A stretch of 64,000 bases of DNA from Rotaria sp. Silwood1 (lineage: Eukaryota; Rotifera; Eurotatoria; Philodinida; Philodinidae). Below, one piece after another: positions 52,556-63,500 of the stretch. Each line of letters opens with the position of its first letter. Position 1 is the stretch's first letter. The position numbers were made by a program, and so were the translations under genes. The DNA is taken from assembly GCA_905250075.1 (NCBI GenBank), contig CAJNOP010000871.1, positions 16,785 to 80,784 on the forward strand, given 5' to 3'. Under the pieces are notes generated by a model. That model searched no databases and was not told the DNA's origin. It was given only the letters and a program-made list of their open reading frames with translations.

Positions 52556-52697
52556 AGGGTGTGGGTATGGGTGTGGATCAAGAAAATGTGCACACCCACC
52601 CATACCCACACCCCATACCCACACCGACCCACACCCCATACCCACACCGACCCACACCCCATACCCACACCGACCCACACCCACACCCCACACCCTA
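52556..52697. repeat. Telomere-like hairpin with a 23-bp tandem in the C arm
   Basis: The left arm TAGGGTGTGGGTATGGGTG (about 22 nt) is followed by a short loop and a C arm of about 107 nt ending CCCCACACCCTA. Within the C arm a 23-bp unit (containing ACACCGACCCACACCCCAT) repeats three times with 23-nt spacing. The arms are unequal, so the C side grew after formation. Ends match the 45.2-kb hairpin. Confidence 0.8.
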
Positions 52698-52896
52698 ATA
52701 TGTGCTGCCATTACGACTATATGTTATATTCGTCGCTGCTATTCAACACGCTTGTTACAAGACTTACGTGTAGCCTTACTCCCTCTATCAATAACACGAA
52801 ACATCATCTAAATAACACCTAATAATAATCCTTCAATAAATAAATAAACATAAACAAAAAAATATATTATATATAATCATAAAATATTACCTTTCC

Positions 52897-53877
52897 TTGC
52901 AGAAAATGGCACCTACGTATTTTTATCAACAACATGACTCCATACTCGCATCAATTTGGAACATTCTTAAAAATTTTCATGTAGCAAATTTCTCTTCTCT
53001 CCCTTCTATTGACACTACTCTTAATTTAGTCCGTGAATGGCTCCAAGATCATTTCTCTTTTCATCCGCAGCTTCAGACCGCCTTGTCTACTGTCACTCTC
53101 CTTGATTCTGCTTCATCCTCGGCTTTTCTTAGACGCAATAATATTGATCCCGATGATGTCATACGTCTTACATGATCTCTTATCTGTCTCCGACCGTCAA
53201 CTTATGAATTATTTTTTGAAACTCTTTTAGAAATAAATGAATCCACCTCCTCCCAACTCCACACTACTAGACTCATTCAGCTAGCGTGGACACTTTCTCC
53301 AATCTTAAATGCCACCAGAGTCAATCGTTTCTCATTCTTACCATCTTCCAATGAAACTAATCCCTCTACCATCTCATCAACAATATCCTCATCGAAAGAA
53401 AATTCTACTCCTGATACTTTGGTATCACATGTCTCACATATAACTGCACCAGCACAATCAAATAAAACATTAAAACGGCAATTATCTCATGAAACAATAA
53501 TTCCACAACCACTTGTGTCATTACAACTTGACGTTAATGAACCACCACTTCACAATGCTCCTGCTAATCCAATTCCTCTTATGTCGTTTTATGCTCCCCC
53601 ATGCTCAACTAAATCTCATCCTCAATCACACCGTCGACCACCTCTTCAACGTAAACCACGTTTATACAGCACAGTCTGTAGTCAAGCACCACAAGCAAAC
53701 ACTAATACAAGTCAACACGTCACCAATCATCGCTCTGATACATCGTCAACAATCTTCAACACCATCAACCCATCAACACAACAACAGGAACACGCGACAG
53801 TCTTCTCACCAAACCATGATCAACCATCTCCTGGATTATCAAGTGCTTTTAATACCGAGATGATCGAATTATCATAG
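52897..53877 (+). pseudogene. Retroelement-like S/T/P/Q-rich frame with one in-frame TGA
   Basis: A frame starts at ATG 52897 (MAPTYFYQQHDSILASIWN) and is broken by TGA at 53173-53175. It resumes without a shift to a stop at 53875-53877, 326 codons in all. The first third looks like a folded helical domain (NLVREWLQDHFSFHPQLQ); the rest is rich in Ser, Thr, Pro, Gln and His. TGA is one transition from CGA. Layout and composition resemble a Gag/ORF1-type protein, but no zinc knuckle, coiled coil or reverse transcriptase was found, so this is inference. An AG just before the ATG (CTTGCAGAAAATG) suggests a spliced leader exon. A pyrimidine-rich tract and a G+C-rich structured block follow, then AATAAA at about 54452. 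Confidence 0.45.
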
Positions 53878-53899
53878 TCAAATAATCGGTTCATATACA

Positions 53900-54260
53900 A
53901 TGATCGTCAATCGAACTTTTACTTTCCTTCTCTTTGCGTATTCTTCTCATTTGCTATGTCTATCCGTTTCAATTATATTGATCACCAGCAATAATTGTGT
54001 ACGAGTGTATAATTCGTTTGGTGTTTTTTCTCCTCTTCATTTCATTTTTTTTTCTTTCTTTCATGATGTTTATTGTTCATTTCTACATTTGTTTCAATTT
54101 GTCGTTGTTATTTTTTCTCATATATCTAATCGAACACATAATAGTTCATACAATGTTATACGTTGTCTCTCATCTTCTAATTCACTAGCTATCAAAGTAG
54201 TTGTCATTTGTTTTTTTTTCAATTCGTTACTCTATTATCTTCTTAATCACTATCATTGTC
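53900..54260 (+). other. Pyrimidine-rich tract
   Basis: The plus strand is strongly T- and C-rich (TTTTTTTCTTTCTTTC and similar). It stays open over 144 codons with a hydrophobic, low-complexity reading. This looks like untranslated sequence of the element above rather than a gene. Confidence 0.5.
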
Positions 54261-54261
54261 T

Positions 54262-54360
54262 TTGCTCGTGCCGATGCACTCGTATCGCGGCGGAGGGGTG
54301 TATGACGGATTCTACCCGTCACTACTCTTCATGACCCCGATCGGGCACATCGGTCATGCT
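54262..54360 (+). ncRNA. Candidate structured RNA block, G+C-rich
   Basis: In an otherwise AT-rich setting this block can form several stems. GTGCCGAT pairs with ATCGGGCAC (one bulge). TGACGG pairs with CCGTCA. An alternative or knotted stem pairs CATGACCCCGAT with ATCGGTCATG. It sits about 100 nt before an AATAAA and a short hairpin (AACTCA/TGAGTT, about 54457-54475), so it may be a structured 3' untranslated region. No known ribozyme core was identified. Confidence 0.4.
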
Positions 54361-54729
54361 CTAATGTTCTATTCATTAATCATTCTCTCTCGTTTTTCTC
54401 TCTGCTGGAATATATATACTGCGTTCATATATTATTGTAATTCATTATTGAAATAAACTCAGAACGAGTGAGTTGTTCCATCACACATACGACAAGAAAA
54501 AAAGAAAAATATCGACTCAGACTGCATATCGACTGTCTATTGTTCATCATGGCTGTCCTGAATTTATAGAATACACGACGATATAATTCCTCCTGCACTG
54601 ACAACTATTATGTAGAGTGAATGACAATTAGCATTATTGTTTTCAATAAAAATAACTTTATTCTGAACAATTATTAATACTTACTGTTGATTGACAATGA
54701 TTATTTCGATTGCAATGAGCTTTTCCCCC

Positions 54730-57660
54730 CTTGCCTAGAATATCATAGAATCTCTACAAAAACCTATGAATATCTCGATTTGCATGATTTCTCAGTTCGA
54801 CATCTTCTACAATCCTTCAAATCTGATCTAGTCCACCGTCGAAAATATTAACCTTGATATCAGACATTTTTCATGTCGTGAAATCCTTAAAATCGTGAAC
54901 GCGCAAATAAAGTCCTATATTCTCTATAAAGGGTTTTCTGGAGAACACAATTTTCTTGACTACCCAGTAAGACATCTTTTGAAATCCTTCGAATCTCATA
55001 GAATCCACCATCAGGGTCCATATTCTGAAAACCGATATAGTATCTTCTTAGGATATCGTTAAGTTCGCTGCTGTGCGATAATAGTTCTATAATCTCTACA
55101 ACAAGTTTCTGGAAGAACATGATTTCATTCACCTTCCAGCTCGAGATCTTTTGAAATCAGAGGGTCAAACAGGCCATTGGGCCTACCTGACGTGCGTTTT
55201 CTGCATTTTCAATGAAAACAACTTCATTTCTTCAGTAGAAAGTGCAAAGTTCAAAATAAAATACAGAGAAGTTTTGCTCTGGAATGTAAGAAATGACTTT
55301 TGTATCAGTTTGACTCAGCGCAATCAGGAGTAACAATAAATTATCATTCAATTGTTCATTGTCCATTCATTAATTTAGTTTATTTATATGTTTCGGTAGA
55401 TTAAGGATCACACTTGTTAAATGGTTAATCCAAAAGTTTTACATCAAACATTTAGGTAGTATTACATATATATAGTTTCTTATGCGTTCCCACTAAAAAG
55501 TCATCGTCCATTTCTTCGTAAAATTACCTAAGACGATTAAAATTGAAAAGCAGCTTTTCGTAAACGTTGAAAGCTTCTGTCTTGTTTCCACTCAATACTG
55601 ATATACCTCAATGAATGAATAGATGTTTCATTTCGTCATGTTATATTGATATTAAAACACTTTTCTCTCCTCTTACAAAGACAGTTTTCTACCTCTACTC
55701 AATTATTATCCAATTTTTGGTACACAAAAAGAAAAGACACGCCTCATCAAGCAGGCAAGCCAGGCCGATGAAAATCAAAGACAGGCACACGATCACAAAA
55801 AGCTTCACAGGTTGTCAAGTGCCTGCAACCTATGAAGAAAATAAGAATATATCCATCTCTGCCTCGACTACTCGACATTTCATAGAATCCAAAATGAACT
55901 TGACTATTCTCCATGAAAGCTACTACTCAAAGCCATCCGATCCTCGGAACCCTTCGATATCTATAATATTGCCATACCCTATAGACGGATATTCGAAGGA
56001 TCTCAATTTCAATGTCGCTTTACTTCTCGATGTTGTCGACAACTTCCAAACTGATATATTCCCTCATCGACTGCAACATTCTCACATCCAAACATTTTTA
56101 CTGCCATGAAATCCACGGAGACCTTTATTGCTGCTGAAAACCATTTTGTACACAACGGAGGCTTTCACAACATATTCTTTTGTGCAGTTTCACACTTCCA
56201 GCGCATTTGCCATCCTTGGAATTGTATACAATCCATCATGGACCACAAGACTCTGACTACCATATATTTCTTGATTCCTTACAATCTTTCATAAGCTATC
56301 AATGACTTATACTAACGACAGCCGCTGGCAGGAAATGACGATTTGACCACATGGCCACTTCAAATTCCTTTGGAATCCAACCAACCTGAAACAATCCATC
56401 ATGACCCATCATATACTCCTTACACCATATTCTTTCCTGTCATCGCCCGATTCGAATATGTGGTATTCTCCAACACCTTCATAGTCACCAAAGAAACTCA
56501 TTAGGATACGACAATTTACAAAGTTTCCACCTTTACCATCTTTTCCAATCCTTGGAATCTGATAGAATTCATCATGATCTAGAATATTCGAAATACCAGG
56601 CATTGTTTTATATCTTGGAATCATTGGTATCCTCTGAAAGTTCTATGGTGACCATAGGGTTTTAAGGAGGACCAGAGTTGCATGGGTTCCCATTTCTGAA
56701 TCTTTTGGAATCCTTCGAATCTGATAGAATTCATCATGATCTACAATATTTGAAATACCAGACATTGTTTTATATCATGGAATCATTGGAATCATTGCTA
56801 TCCTCTGAAAGTCCTATCGTGACCAAAAGGGGCTTTAAGGAGGTCCAGAGTTGCATGGGTTGCCACTTCAGGATCTTTTGGAATACTTCGAATCTAATAG
56901 AATTCATCATCATTGACGATATTCGAAAAACCAGACATTGTTTGGTATCATGGAATCCTTGGAATCGTTGGTATCCTCTCAAAGTCCAATGGTGACCTTA
57001 GGGGTTTTAAGGAAGTCCAGAGTTGCATGGGTTTCCACTGCAGAATCTTTTGGAATCCTACGAATCTGATAGGATTCATCATGGTCTACAATATTCAAAA
57101 TACTACACATTGTTTTATACCATGATATCCTTGGAATCCTTGGTATCCCCTGAAAGTCCTGTGGTGAGCACAGGGGTTTTCAGGAGGTCCAGAGTTGCAT
57201 GGGTTCCCGCTTCTGGATCTTTTGGAATCCTTCGAATCTGATAGAATTCATCTGACATCTACAATATTCGAAATACCAAACTTTGTTTTGTATCATGGAA
57301 TCCTTGGAATTCTTGGTATCTTCTGAAACTCCTCTGGTGACCATACGGGTTTTAAGAACGTCCAGAGTTGCATGGGTCCCGACTTATGCATCTTTTGGAA
57401 TCCTTCGAATCTTATATAATACATCATGATCTACTATTTTTGAAATACCAGGGATTGTTTTATATCATGGAATGCTTCGAATCATTGGTACCCTCTGAAA
57501 GTCCTATGGTGGGCACAGAAGTTTTAAGGAGGTCCAGAATTGCATGGGTTCCCACTTCTGGATCTTTTGGAATCCTTCGAATCTGATAGAATTCATCATG
57601 ATCTACAATATTCGAAATGCCAGACTTTGTTTTGTATCATGAAATCCTTGGAGTCGGCGG
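54730..57660 (+). repeat. 172-bp tandem satellite array with decayed flank
   Basis: From about 56490 to 57660 six to seven units of 172-173 bp follow one another. GCATGGG recurs at 56680, 56853, 57025, 57198, 57370 and 57542. Key words per unit: TTTTGGAATCCTTCGAATC, GATAGAATTCATCATGATC and GTCCAGAGTTGCATGGG. Further left (55850-56490) units are hard to recognise. A second old block of about 2.5 units lies at 54730-55160 (ATCTTTTGAAATCCTTCGAA spaced about 171-174 bp), and about 0.7 kb of unrelated DNA lies between. 172 is not a multiple of three and frames shift from unit to unit, so it is not coding. The unit is near nucleosome size. Confidence 0.85.
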
Positions 57661-57847
57661 GGAAAATGCAAGGTTTCCGTTTTGAGGGAAGTCAGCCAGG
57701 TGTCCCTGGTGTTTTTCTGTTCTGCCGTTTTTGTATGTTTAAAGTTTTCTAGTATAGAATGTGCGTTTTTTTTATGTAATTGATGTTAGTTTTATTTATT
57801 TATTATGATGTAATCAGAATATAGTGTTAATTAACTTTTTCCTTGTG

Positions 57848-57874
57848 TTAATTAATTAATTAATTAATTAATTA
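57848..57874. repeat. TTAA microsatellite
   Basis: Six to seven copies of TTAA lie directly downstream of the NHL gene's 3' end. Confidence 0.85.
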
Positions 57875-57922
57875 GGGCGGTCAGTTAGGAGGGTGTGAAT
57901 GTCATTTCTATGTTTTTCGGGT

Positions 57923-58921
57923 TCACTTTGGATTGAATTGTAGTTCGAATTTTTGGACTCGATGATTTCCCAAATCGACGACATAGAGATTGCCGTGTCG
58001 ATCGAATGACAAACCGATGGGTTGTTCGAGTTGGTTGGATTGTTCTCCTCTACCGTTTCCACCAACAATGACACTTCCTTGTGTGGCTTCTTGAGGCCAA
58101 CGCATGGTTCGATGATTCCCAAAATCAGCCACATAGACAGTGCCCAATTGATCGACAACGACTCCTGCAGGATAATACAATTGTGTAAGATCATTTCCTT
58201 GTCCTTGACCACCAGCCACGACAATGCCTTGTTTTGCACCTTTCATCCATTTCATCACACGATGATTGTACCATTCAGATACGTACACTGAATGATCTCG
58301 ATCGACGAATACGTATCGTGGGTAAGAGAGTTGATCGAGACGATTTCCACCTTCATTGCCACCTGCAACTACTGTTCCTTGATATTCTCCTTTTCGATAT
58401 CGTCTCACTTCATTTTTTCCAACATCAGTGACATAGAGAGATCCATTCTCGTCCATTGTCAAACCCCCACAATCGATGTTGGAGATGATTGTTTCTCCAC
58501 TTGTCCCATTTCGACGAGGCCATCGAACCACTCTTTTATTCGAACGATCGCATATAATGAGACTATCTCTCTCTTTGTCGATAATCACATCTACTGGGTA
58601 ATTCAATTGATGATCTCCACTTTCTTCTCCACTTCTATCGGCAACCACTTGGCCACTCGTTGCACCTCGTTTCCATTCCACAATACGGTGATTCGCTTGG
58701 TCAGCAACATAGATGGTTTGATCATCATCAACATACAAACCGTGTGGGCATGAGAGTTGATTGATTCCATTGCCTTGTCCTTTTCCTCCAGCTACAGTGA
58801 TACCATTCTGTTGCCATCGAGCATTCGGATGAATGTTGGTGTTGGCTGGAGAACGTAATGGATAATCTAAAATAGAGACAAGAAAAATTATTAAAATAAG
58901 AGAGAGAGATTTTCTCTTCAT
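57923..58921 (-). CDS. Secreted NHL-repeat protein
   Basis: A single exon encodes 332 aa. Residues 1-20 form a clear signal peptide (MKRKSLSLILIIFLVSILDY). The rest is six NHL beta-propeller blades marked by repeating YVAD-x-x-NHR motifs (TIYVADQANHRIVEW, TVYVADFGNHRTMRW, NLYVVDLGNHRVQKF) and linkers such as GIVVAGGQGQGN. This is enough for one closed propeller. Family knowledge: NHL propellers bind proteins, glycans or RNA. Secreted forms are widely multiplied in bdelloids and resemble bacterial proteins, so horizontal origin of the family is possible. No extra domain (for example lectin or enzyme) is fused. Complementary-strand frames over this gene are shadows. The 172-bp satellite ends about 260 bp downstream. 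Confidence 0.9.
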   Translation of the reverse strand: MKRKSLSLILIIFLVSILDYPLRSPANTNIHPNARWQQNGITVAGGKGQGNGINQLSCPHGLYVDDDQTIYVADQANHRIVEWKRGATSGQVVADRSGEESGDHQLNYPVDVIIDKERDSLIICDRSNKRVVRWPRRNGTSGETIISNIDCGGLTMDENGSLYVTDVGKNEVRRYRKGEYQGTVVAGGNEGGNRLDQLSYPRYVFVDRDHSVYVSEWYNHRVMKWMKGAKQGIVVAGGQGQGNDLTQLYYPAGVVVDQLGTVYVADFGNHRTMRWPQEATQGSVIVGGNGRGEQSNQLEQPIGLSFDRHGNLYVVDLGNHRVQKFELQFNPK

Positions 58922-59760
58922 AGAAATTGGATTTGCTACAAGACGAGAAATAGTTTCTTAGTCAAACTCTCAACTTTGTCAATAATGATTATTTTGTTTT
59001 ACAATGTTTTGTGTGTTTATGTTTACGATGAAAGACATGTGGGATGTTCGGAGACTGTGATAGGTGTGGGTTTTCTTCTAGGATTTTACAACTAATTTAT
59101 GTATAAAAATCACATAATGATTAACTAGTTTTCTGATATAACTCATAATCTCTTTCTTAGAATTACTTTTGGGAGTATGTCTTTCTTAAGTTAGTTTTTA
59201 ATCAGTTCAATCTTTAATTACTAAATAAGATTACAAGAATTATTTTGCATAGTTTATCTTTTTCATGACAAAATCATTAATTGAACAATCTCAAGGTAAA
59301 CATTAATGCAAAATATCAAACTTTCTGCAATCTTCAACCACAAGTAACGCTCGTCGCTTCGACTCGCTAAGCCCTCGACTGAAGAGTTAAATTTATTTAC
59401 ATATCATTTTATTTTGTGTCTCTGAGATAACTGATCGTAACATCAGATGTAACTGATTATACGTGGTACAATACGATGATTCTAATCTGTAATAGTATAG
59501 TTAACTTAGAATTTTAATCATTCTCAGAATTAAAGTCGCGACTTTCCTCGACCGCTTATAGAGCAAAACGTTTTCAAAAATAGTGTCATGAAATTCCCTA
59601 TTGTGCAGCACAATGGTTCGGAAAATGTATTTACTTGTTTCATGGCTAATAATATGAGCAAAGACTAATCTTTTAATGAAAATTTATCACGAAAAATAAA
59701 TAATACGTACACTCAACTGCATCACATTGTTACGTCTTTTGACCTTTGACTTTTCAACCG
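58922..59760. other. Intergenic, no gene seen
   Basis: Upstream region of the NHL gene; AT-rich, no RNA gene or repeat recognised. A TA-rich patch lies near 59090-59160. Confidence 0.5.
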
Positions 59761-60525
59761 ACGACAAGCAAATAAACTATTTTTTTTCATATGACCATTC
59801 CTTCAGTCGAGGAAATAGCGTTTATTGGAATGCATGAGCTCCTAAAAATCTGATTGAACAAGGAACGAACTCAAAAAATACTGATTGACTTAAAGCCCAG
59901 ATTCTCACGACCTGATTGGAAAAAAGCTAGGGTTCGGGAAACGTTTCAATAGCTGAAATTTGACGTTGATACAATTTGATTTCTCGAAAGCCTAATATCG
60001 AGAACCCTGAGTGACTCAATTTCCGAGCTGAAAAACATCTCATTGGTCGAAAGCCTCTGATTTACTGAATTTCCAAGCTGAAAGAATCTGATTGATCGAA
60101 AGCCCGATATCGAAAACCCCTGATTGGCTGAATTCCCACGCTGGAAGAATCTGATTGGTCGAATGCCAGATATTGAAAAACTCTGAGTGGCTGGATTTCC
60201 AAGCTGAAAGAAACTGATTGGTCGAAAGCCCGACATCGAAAACCCCTGATTGGCTGGATTTCCAAGCTGAAAGAATCTGATTGGTCGAAAGTCCGATATC
60301 GAAAACCCCTGATTGGCTGAATTTCCATGCAGAAAAAATCTGATTGGTCAAGAGCCGGATATTGAAAACCCCTGATTGGGTAAATTTCCAAGCTGCAAGT
60401 ACGTGGTTGGAGGAAAAACAGATATCGAAGATATCCGAGCATTGATCTTTAAGCGGATGTTTTTTTGACCTGCGATAAGCAAGCAAGCAAACTATTTTTT
60501 TTCATATGACCCTCCCTTCAATGTG
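59760..60525. repeat. 63-bp minisatellite bordered by a dispersed direct-repeat motif
   Basis: Between about 59940 and 60410 a 63-bp unit (key words GATTGGCTGAATTTCCAAGC, CTGATTGGTCGAAAG, ATATCGAAAACCCC) repeats seven or so times, with older units to the left. Because 63 is divisible by three, several minus-strand frames stay open and read as 21-residue repeats (for example GVFDIGLSTNQILSAWK). That alone does not show coding. The array is bordered by direct copies of AACTATTTTTTTTCATATG at about 59776 and 60492, also found at 3.64 and 3.85 kb around a single unit. Confidence 0.8.
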
Positions 60526-63500
60526 TCACTTTTTCACTGTACGTAAATATAGCGTAACAGTCTCTATTACCTATTTACCGATAGAAACCCATTGAATCTT
60601 TGGTTATTATATTCTTAAATAGACACTAGATATATGTATTTAACAAGACTGAAAATGATGGAAGTCGGTATACCCCCAAATTGGCTATTTTTGAAGTTTT
60701 TTGAATTTTTCGCATAATGCCGTATCTGATCAATCCGTATATCAGTGATATGAATGACCTGATATATTTATGTACCTCGTCTACTAACTTAGTACTATAC
60801 ACATATATATAAAATTCCAATGATGATTTATAGTTACAGAAAAAAGTCAATACCACAAAATCATAAACACATGATATATGTGGTCCGTATAGGTCAAAAG
60901 ATAATATATTGTGGCCTCAAAAGAACTATGATACCAATTGAGAGTCCGTAGGATTTTTTCATCAAAACTCTTAAGGTGTCGAAGTCTCAAATTGCTGAAA
61001 GGTGACCGTAAACGTGGGAGATTACCGGTGGAACTACTCGCTTACATGACGAAATACGCTTGAATCGATGCATAAAGGTTTACTATATCCAAAAAATTAA
61101 TGATCAACTCAACATGATGATTATTAGGCGTGACTCAAAAATCAATTACTACTAATTCAAGATCTTTTTATGGCATAATAAAGCCCAGTGATTCTAGCTT
61201 TTGTTGTTTTATCATGGGAAGATTATATTATTCGATGTGTTTTGGGATGAATTTCATCGGCTACTGATATGCGCTCCATAATCATCTATAAATAAGAACT
61301 GGCACAAGTTGGGACGGACGTTGTAATTAGATGAAACAATAATTTGTGTCTTTGTTAAATTAAGATAAGTGGAACAATACGACAGCAAGGAAGGAAGATT
61401 TTACAGAAAGAGTTACTGATGATTCGAATTAGATTCCAAGTATCTCAAATGTTTTAGAGGATTGCAATAATCATAGTTATTTATTGACAGCTACTATCTG
61501 ATGACTGAAGGAAAGGCTGCTTGGTAATGGGAAAAAGAAAATTTTTCTATTCTTAAAAAGAGTGACTATATTTCTTTTTCATCTTAGTATTTACTATCTG
61601 ATATTTTCAATAGATATATCCTCACGTCCCCAACATAGTTTATTCAACTTGTTACTCAGTAATCAACAAGCCTTCCTTTACTCTTATTCCGTAGCGTAAC
61701 TTATCGACAATGTTCATTGAACATTCTGGATTATAGAGGCAACTGCTTTCTAGCGAAATTGATTCATATAAATGGAAATCATACTAAAATTTTAAATTCG
61801 AAATAGAATACATTGTTAGGTATGAACCGAGGGACTTACACTGATCAATAATTATCTACATGTTACCATCAATACAATAAGAAAACATAGGTAAATAATC
61901 TGTCGACTTTTTACTACATTATATAGATGATGCATTAACCGATTAGCTCAGATTCCAATCGACGCTAATTTGCGTCGTACTGGCCTTTCATGGACAAATA
62001 TTGATGTATATTTTATGAGAATATTTTTCTAGACTTAGTGATGACTGGTCTACTTTTCTGTTATGAAAGAATAAATATCACTCGACTTTCATAATTTAAG
62101 GAAAACTTAGAGGTACTAGATGAATCTTCGAGCAAAAACAAATCAGACAACTAGAAAAAAGGAATAGATTCTCTTTAAAATCCAGTGAGTTGAACTTTTT
62201 TATTTAAGTTTTCAAAGTGTAACACAGCACGAGAAAAGGGCTGTTTCGAAACAATTGGCTTCAAAATAATCTCATGATCTTCTTCTGTATATGATAATTT
62301 TCGAAAGACCTTTAGTCTAGTTTATCATCTGACCTATCCTCTTCTTTCCAGAGTTGATGTTAGTTTTGCTTGGATGAAAACAAGAGAATCACCGGTAAAA
62401 TAAAATAGATCATTCGTACGAGTCTTATATGAAAAACATTCGTATTATCTAATCTCACAAAAGTCATTAAAATTCATTGAATCAAGAGTCAAGCTAGTAC
62501 TTCAAATGTACAAATTGCTTTTTTTTTGTCTTCTTTGTCAGCTAGCGATAAATCTCATTTTCATGCAATAAAAATATCCGAGCAAATTTATCCTTCACTC
62601 TCAAACTCTTGTCTTTTAGTAAATATTATAGAAAGGCTGTGTTGCTACCTAATTGATTTAACCTTGTTCAACTGTCAGATTACATATGATTTTCTATATA
62701 TTCATTAGGTACAACATATTTCTTCTATTACTCATTATTTTATCGTTTTCCTTTCTGCTCTTAATTATTTTACCTCGGCTATTTTCCGATAAACATAAAA
62801 AAGTAAACTTCTTTATTGTCAAAATCATTTTGATACCGATCTAATTAGAGTAAGTGTCTAGAAATTTCAAGATAGATAAGAATTTTTCTCAATAGTTTAA
62901 TGCGGTTTTTCTGACTATGTGATAAAGCAGTGAAGGCCTAGCAGTGAACGCTATGAAATTTTCAGAACTAAAATAAGTATTATATGGAGATTAAATATGA
63001 ATCTAAGAAATGCACATTGTTATTATGAAAATTCCAGGAATTTCATGAAAATTCTGAGAATCCAATGGGACTCTTGAAATTCATTGTTTCTCCGTTGGAA
63101 CTATATCATAGGTCAATAAAAACCAGTTATAGTAGTCTACAACCCTGGTTGTTCGATCTACGATCCTTTCGCACAAGTAACAATAACTATTGTTATAAAC
63201 GTATCGCATGGTTCGATTTATAATCCAATTTCTTACATTCATGCAAAAATCTGTCAAAAAATCGGATTAAAACTGATTTTAGGGCAAATAATATGTGCAA
63301 TGAATGTATGTCTGCAACCGCTTAAGTAATTGCAAGAAGTAAATAGTCATTTTACAGAGTATTTCATACTCTTTCTAAATATATATTCAAACTTTTTTCA
63401 TGACTGGAGATTGGTTCATTGGTAGCAAATCTTTGAATGGATACAAAATGACGCCTATACAAAATGTTTCGTGCCTCCCATTTTCATATTGTAATTTAAA

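Larger units (their letters stand above)
51883..52896. other. Intergenic with telomere-like hairpins
   Basis: No gene seen. Two hairpin repeats (52395-52449 and 52556-52697) and a short G-rich word run (52316-52335) are present. Confidence 0.55.

Noticed and set aside
52529..52822. Pro/His/Thr-rich and Gly/Val-rich frames on opposite strands
   Set aside because: By-products of the telomere-like repeat at 52556-52697.
53900..54334. 144-codon hydrophobic frame
   Set aside because: Follows from a T/C-rich strand; Phe/Ser/Leu/Cys bias without topology or motif.
56409..57752. Serial 70-residue frames such as those beginning MHGFP
   Set aside because: They restart with every 172-bp satellite unit and shift frame between units.
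58022..58753. Plus-strand frames across the NHL gene
   Set aside because: Shadows on the strand opposite a well supported secreted NHL protein.
59946..60486. Three overlapping minus-strand frames with 21-residue repeats
   Set aside because: A 63-bp tandem repeat without stops stays open automatically; three frames at once, no start context and no domain argue against coding.
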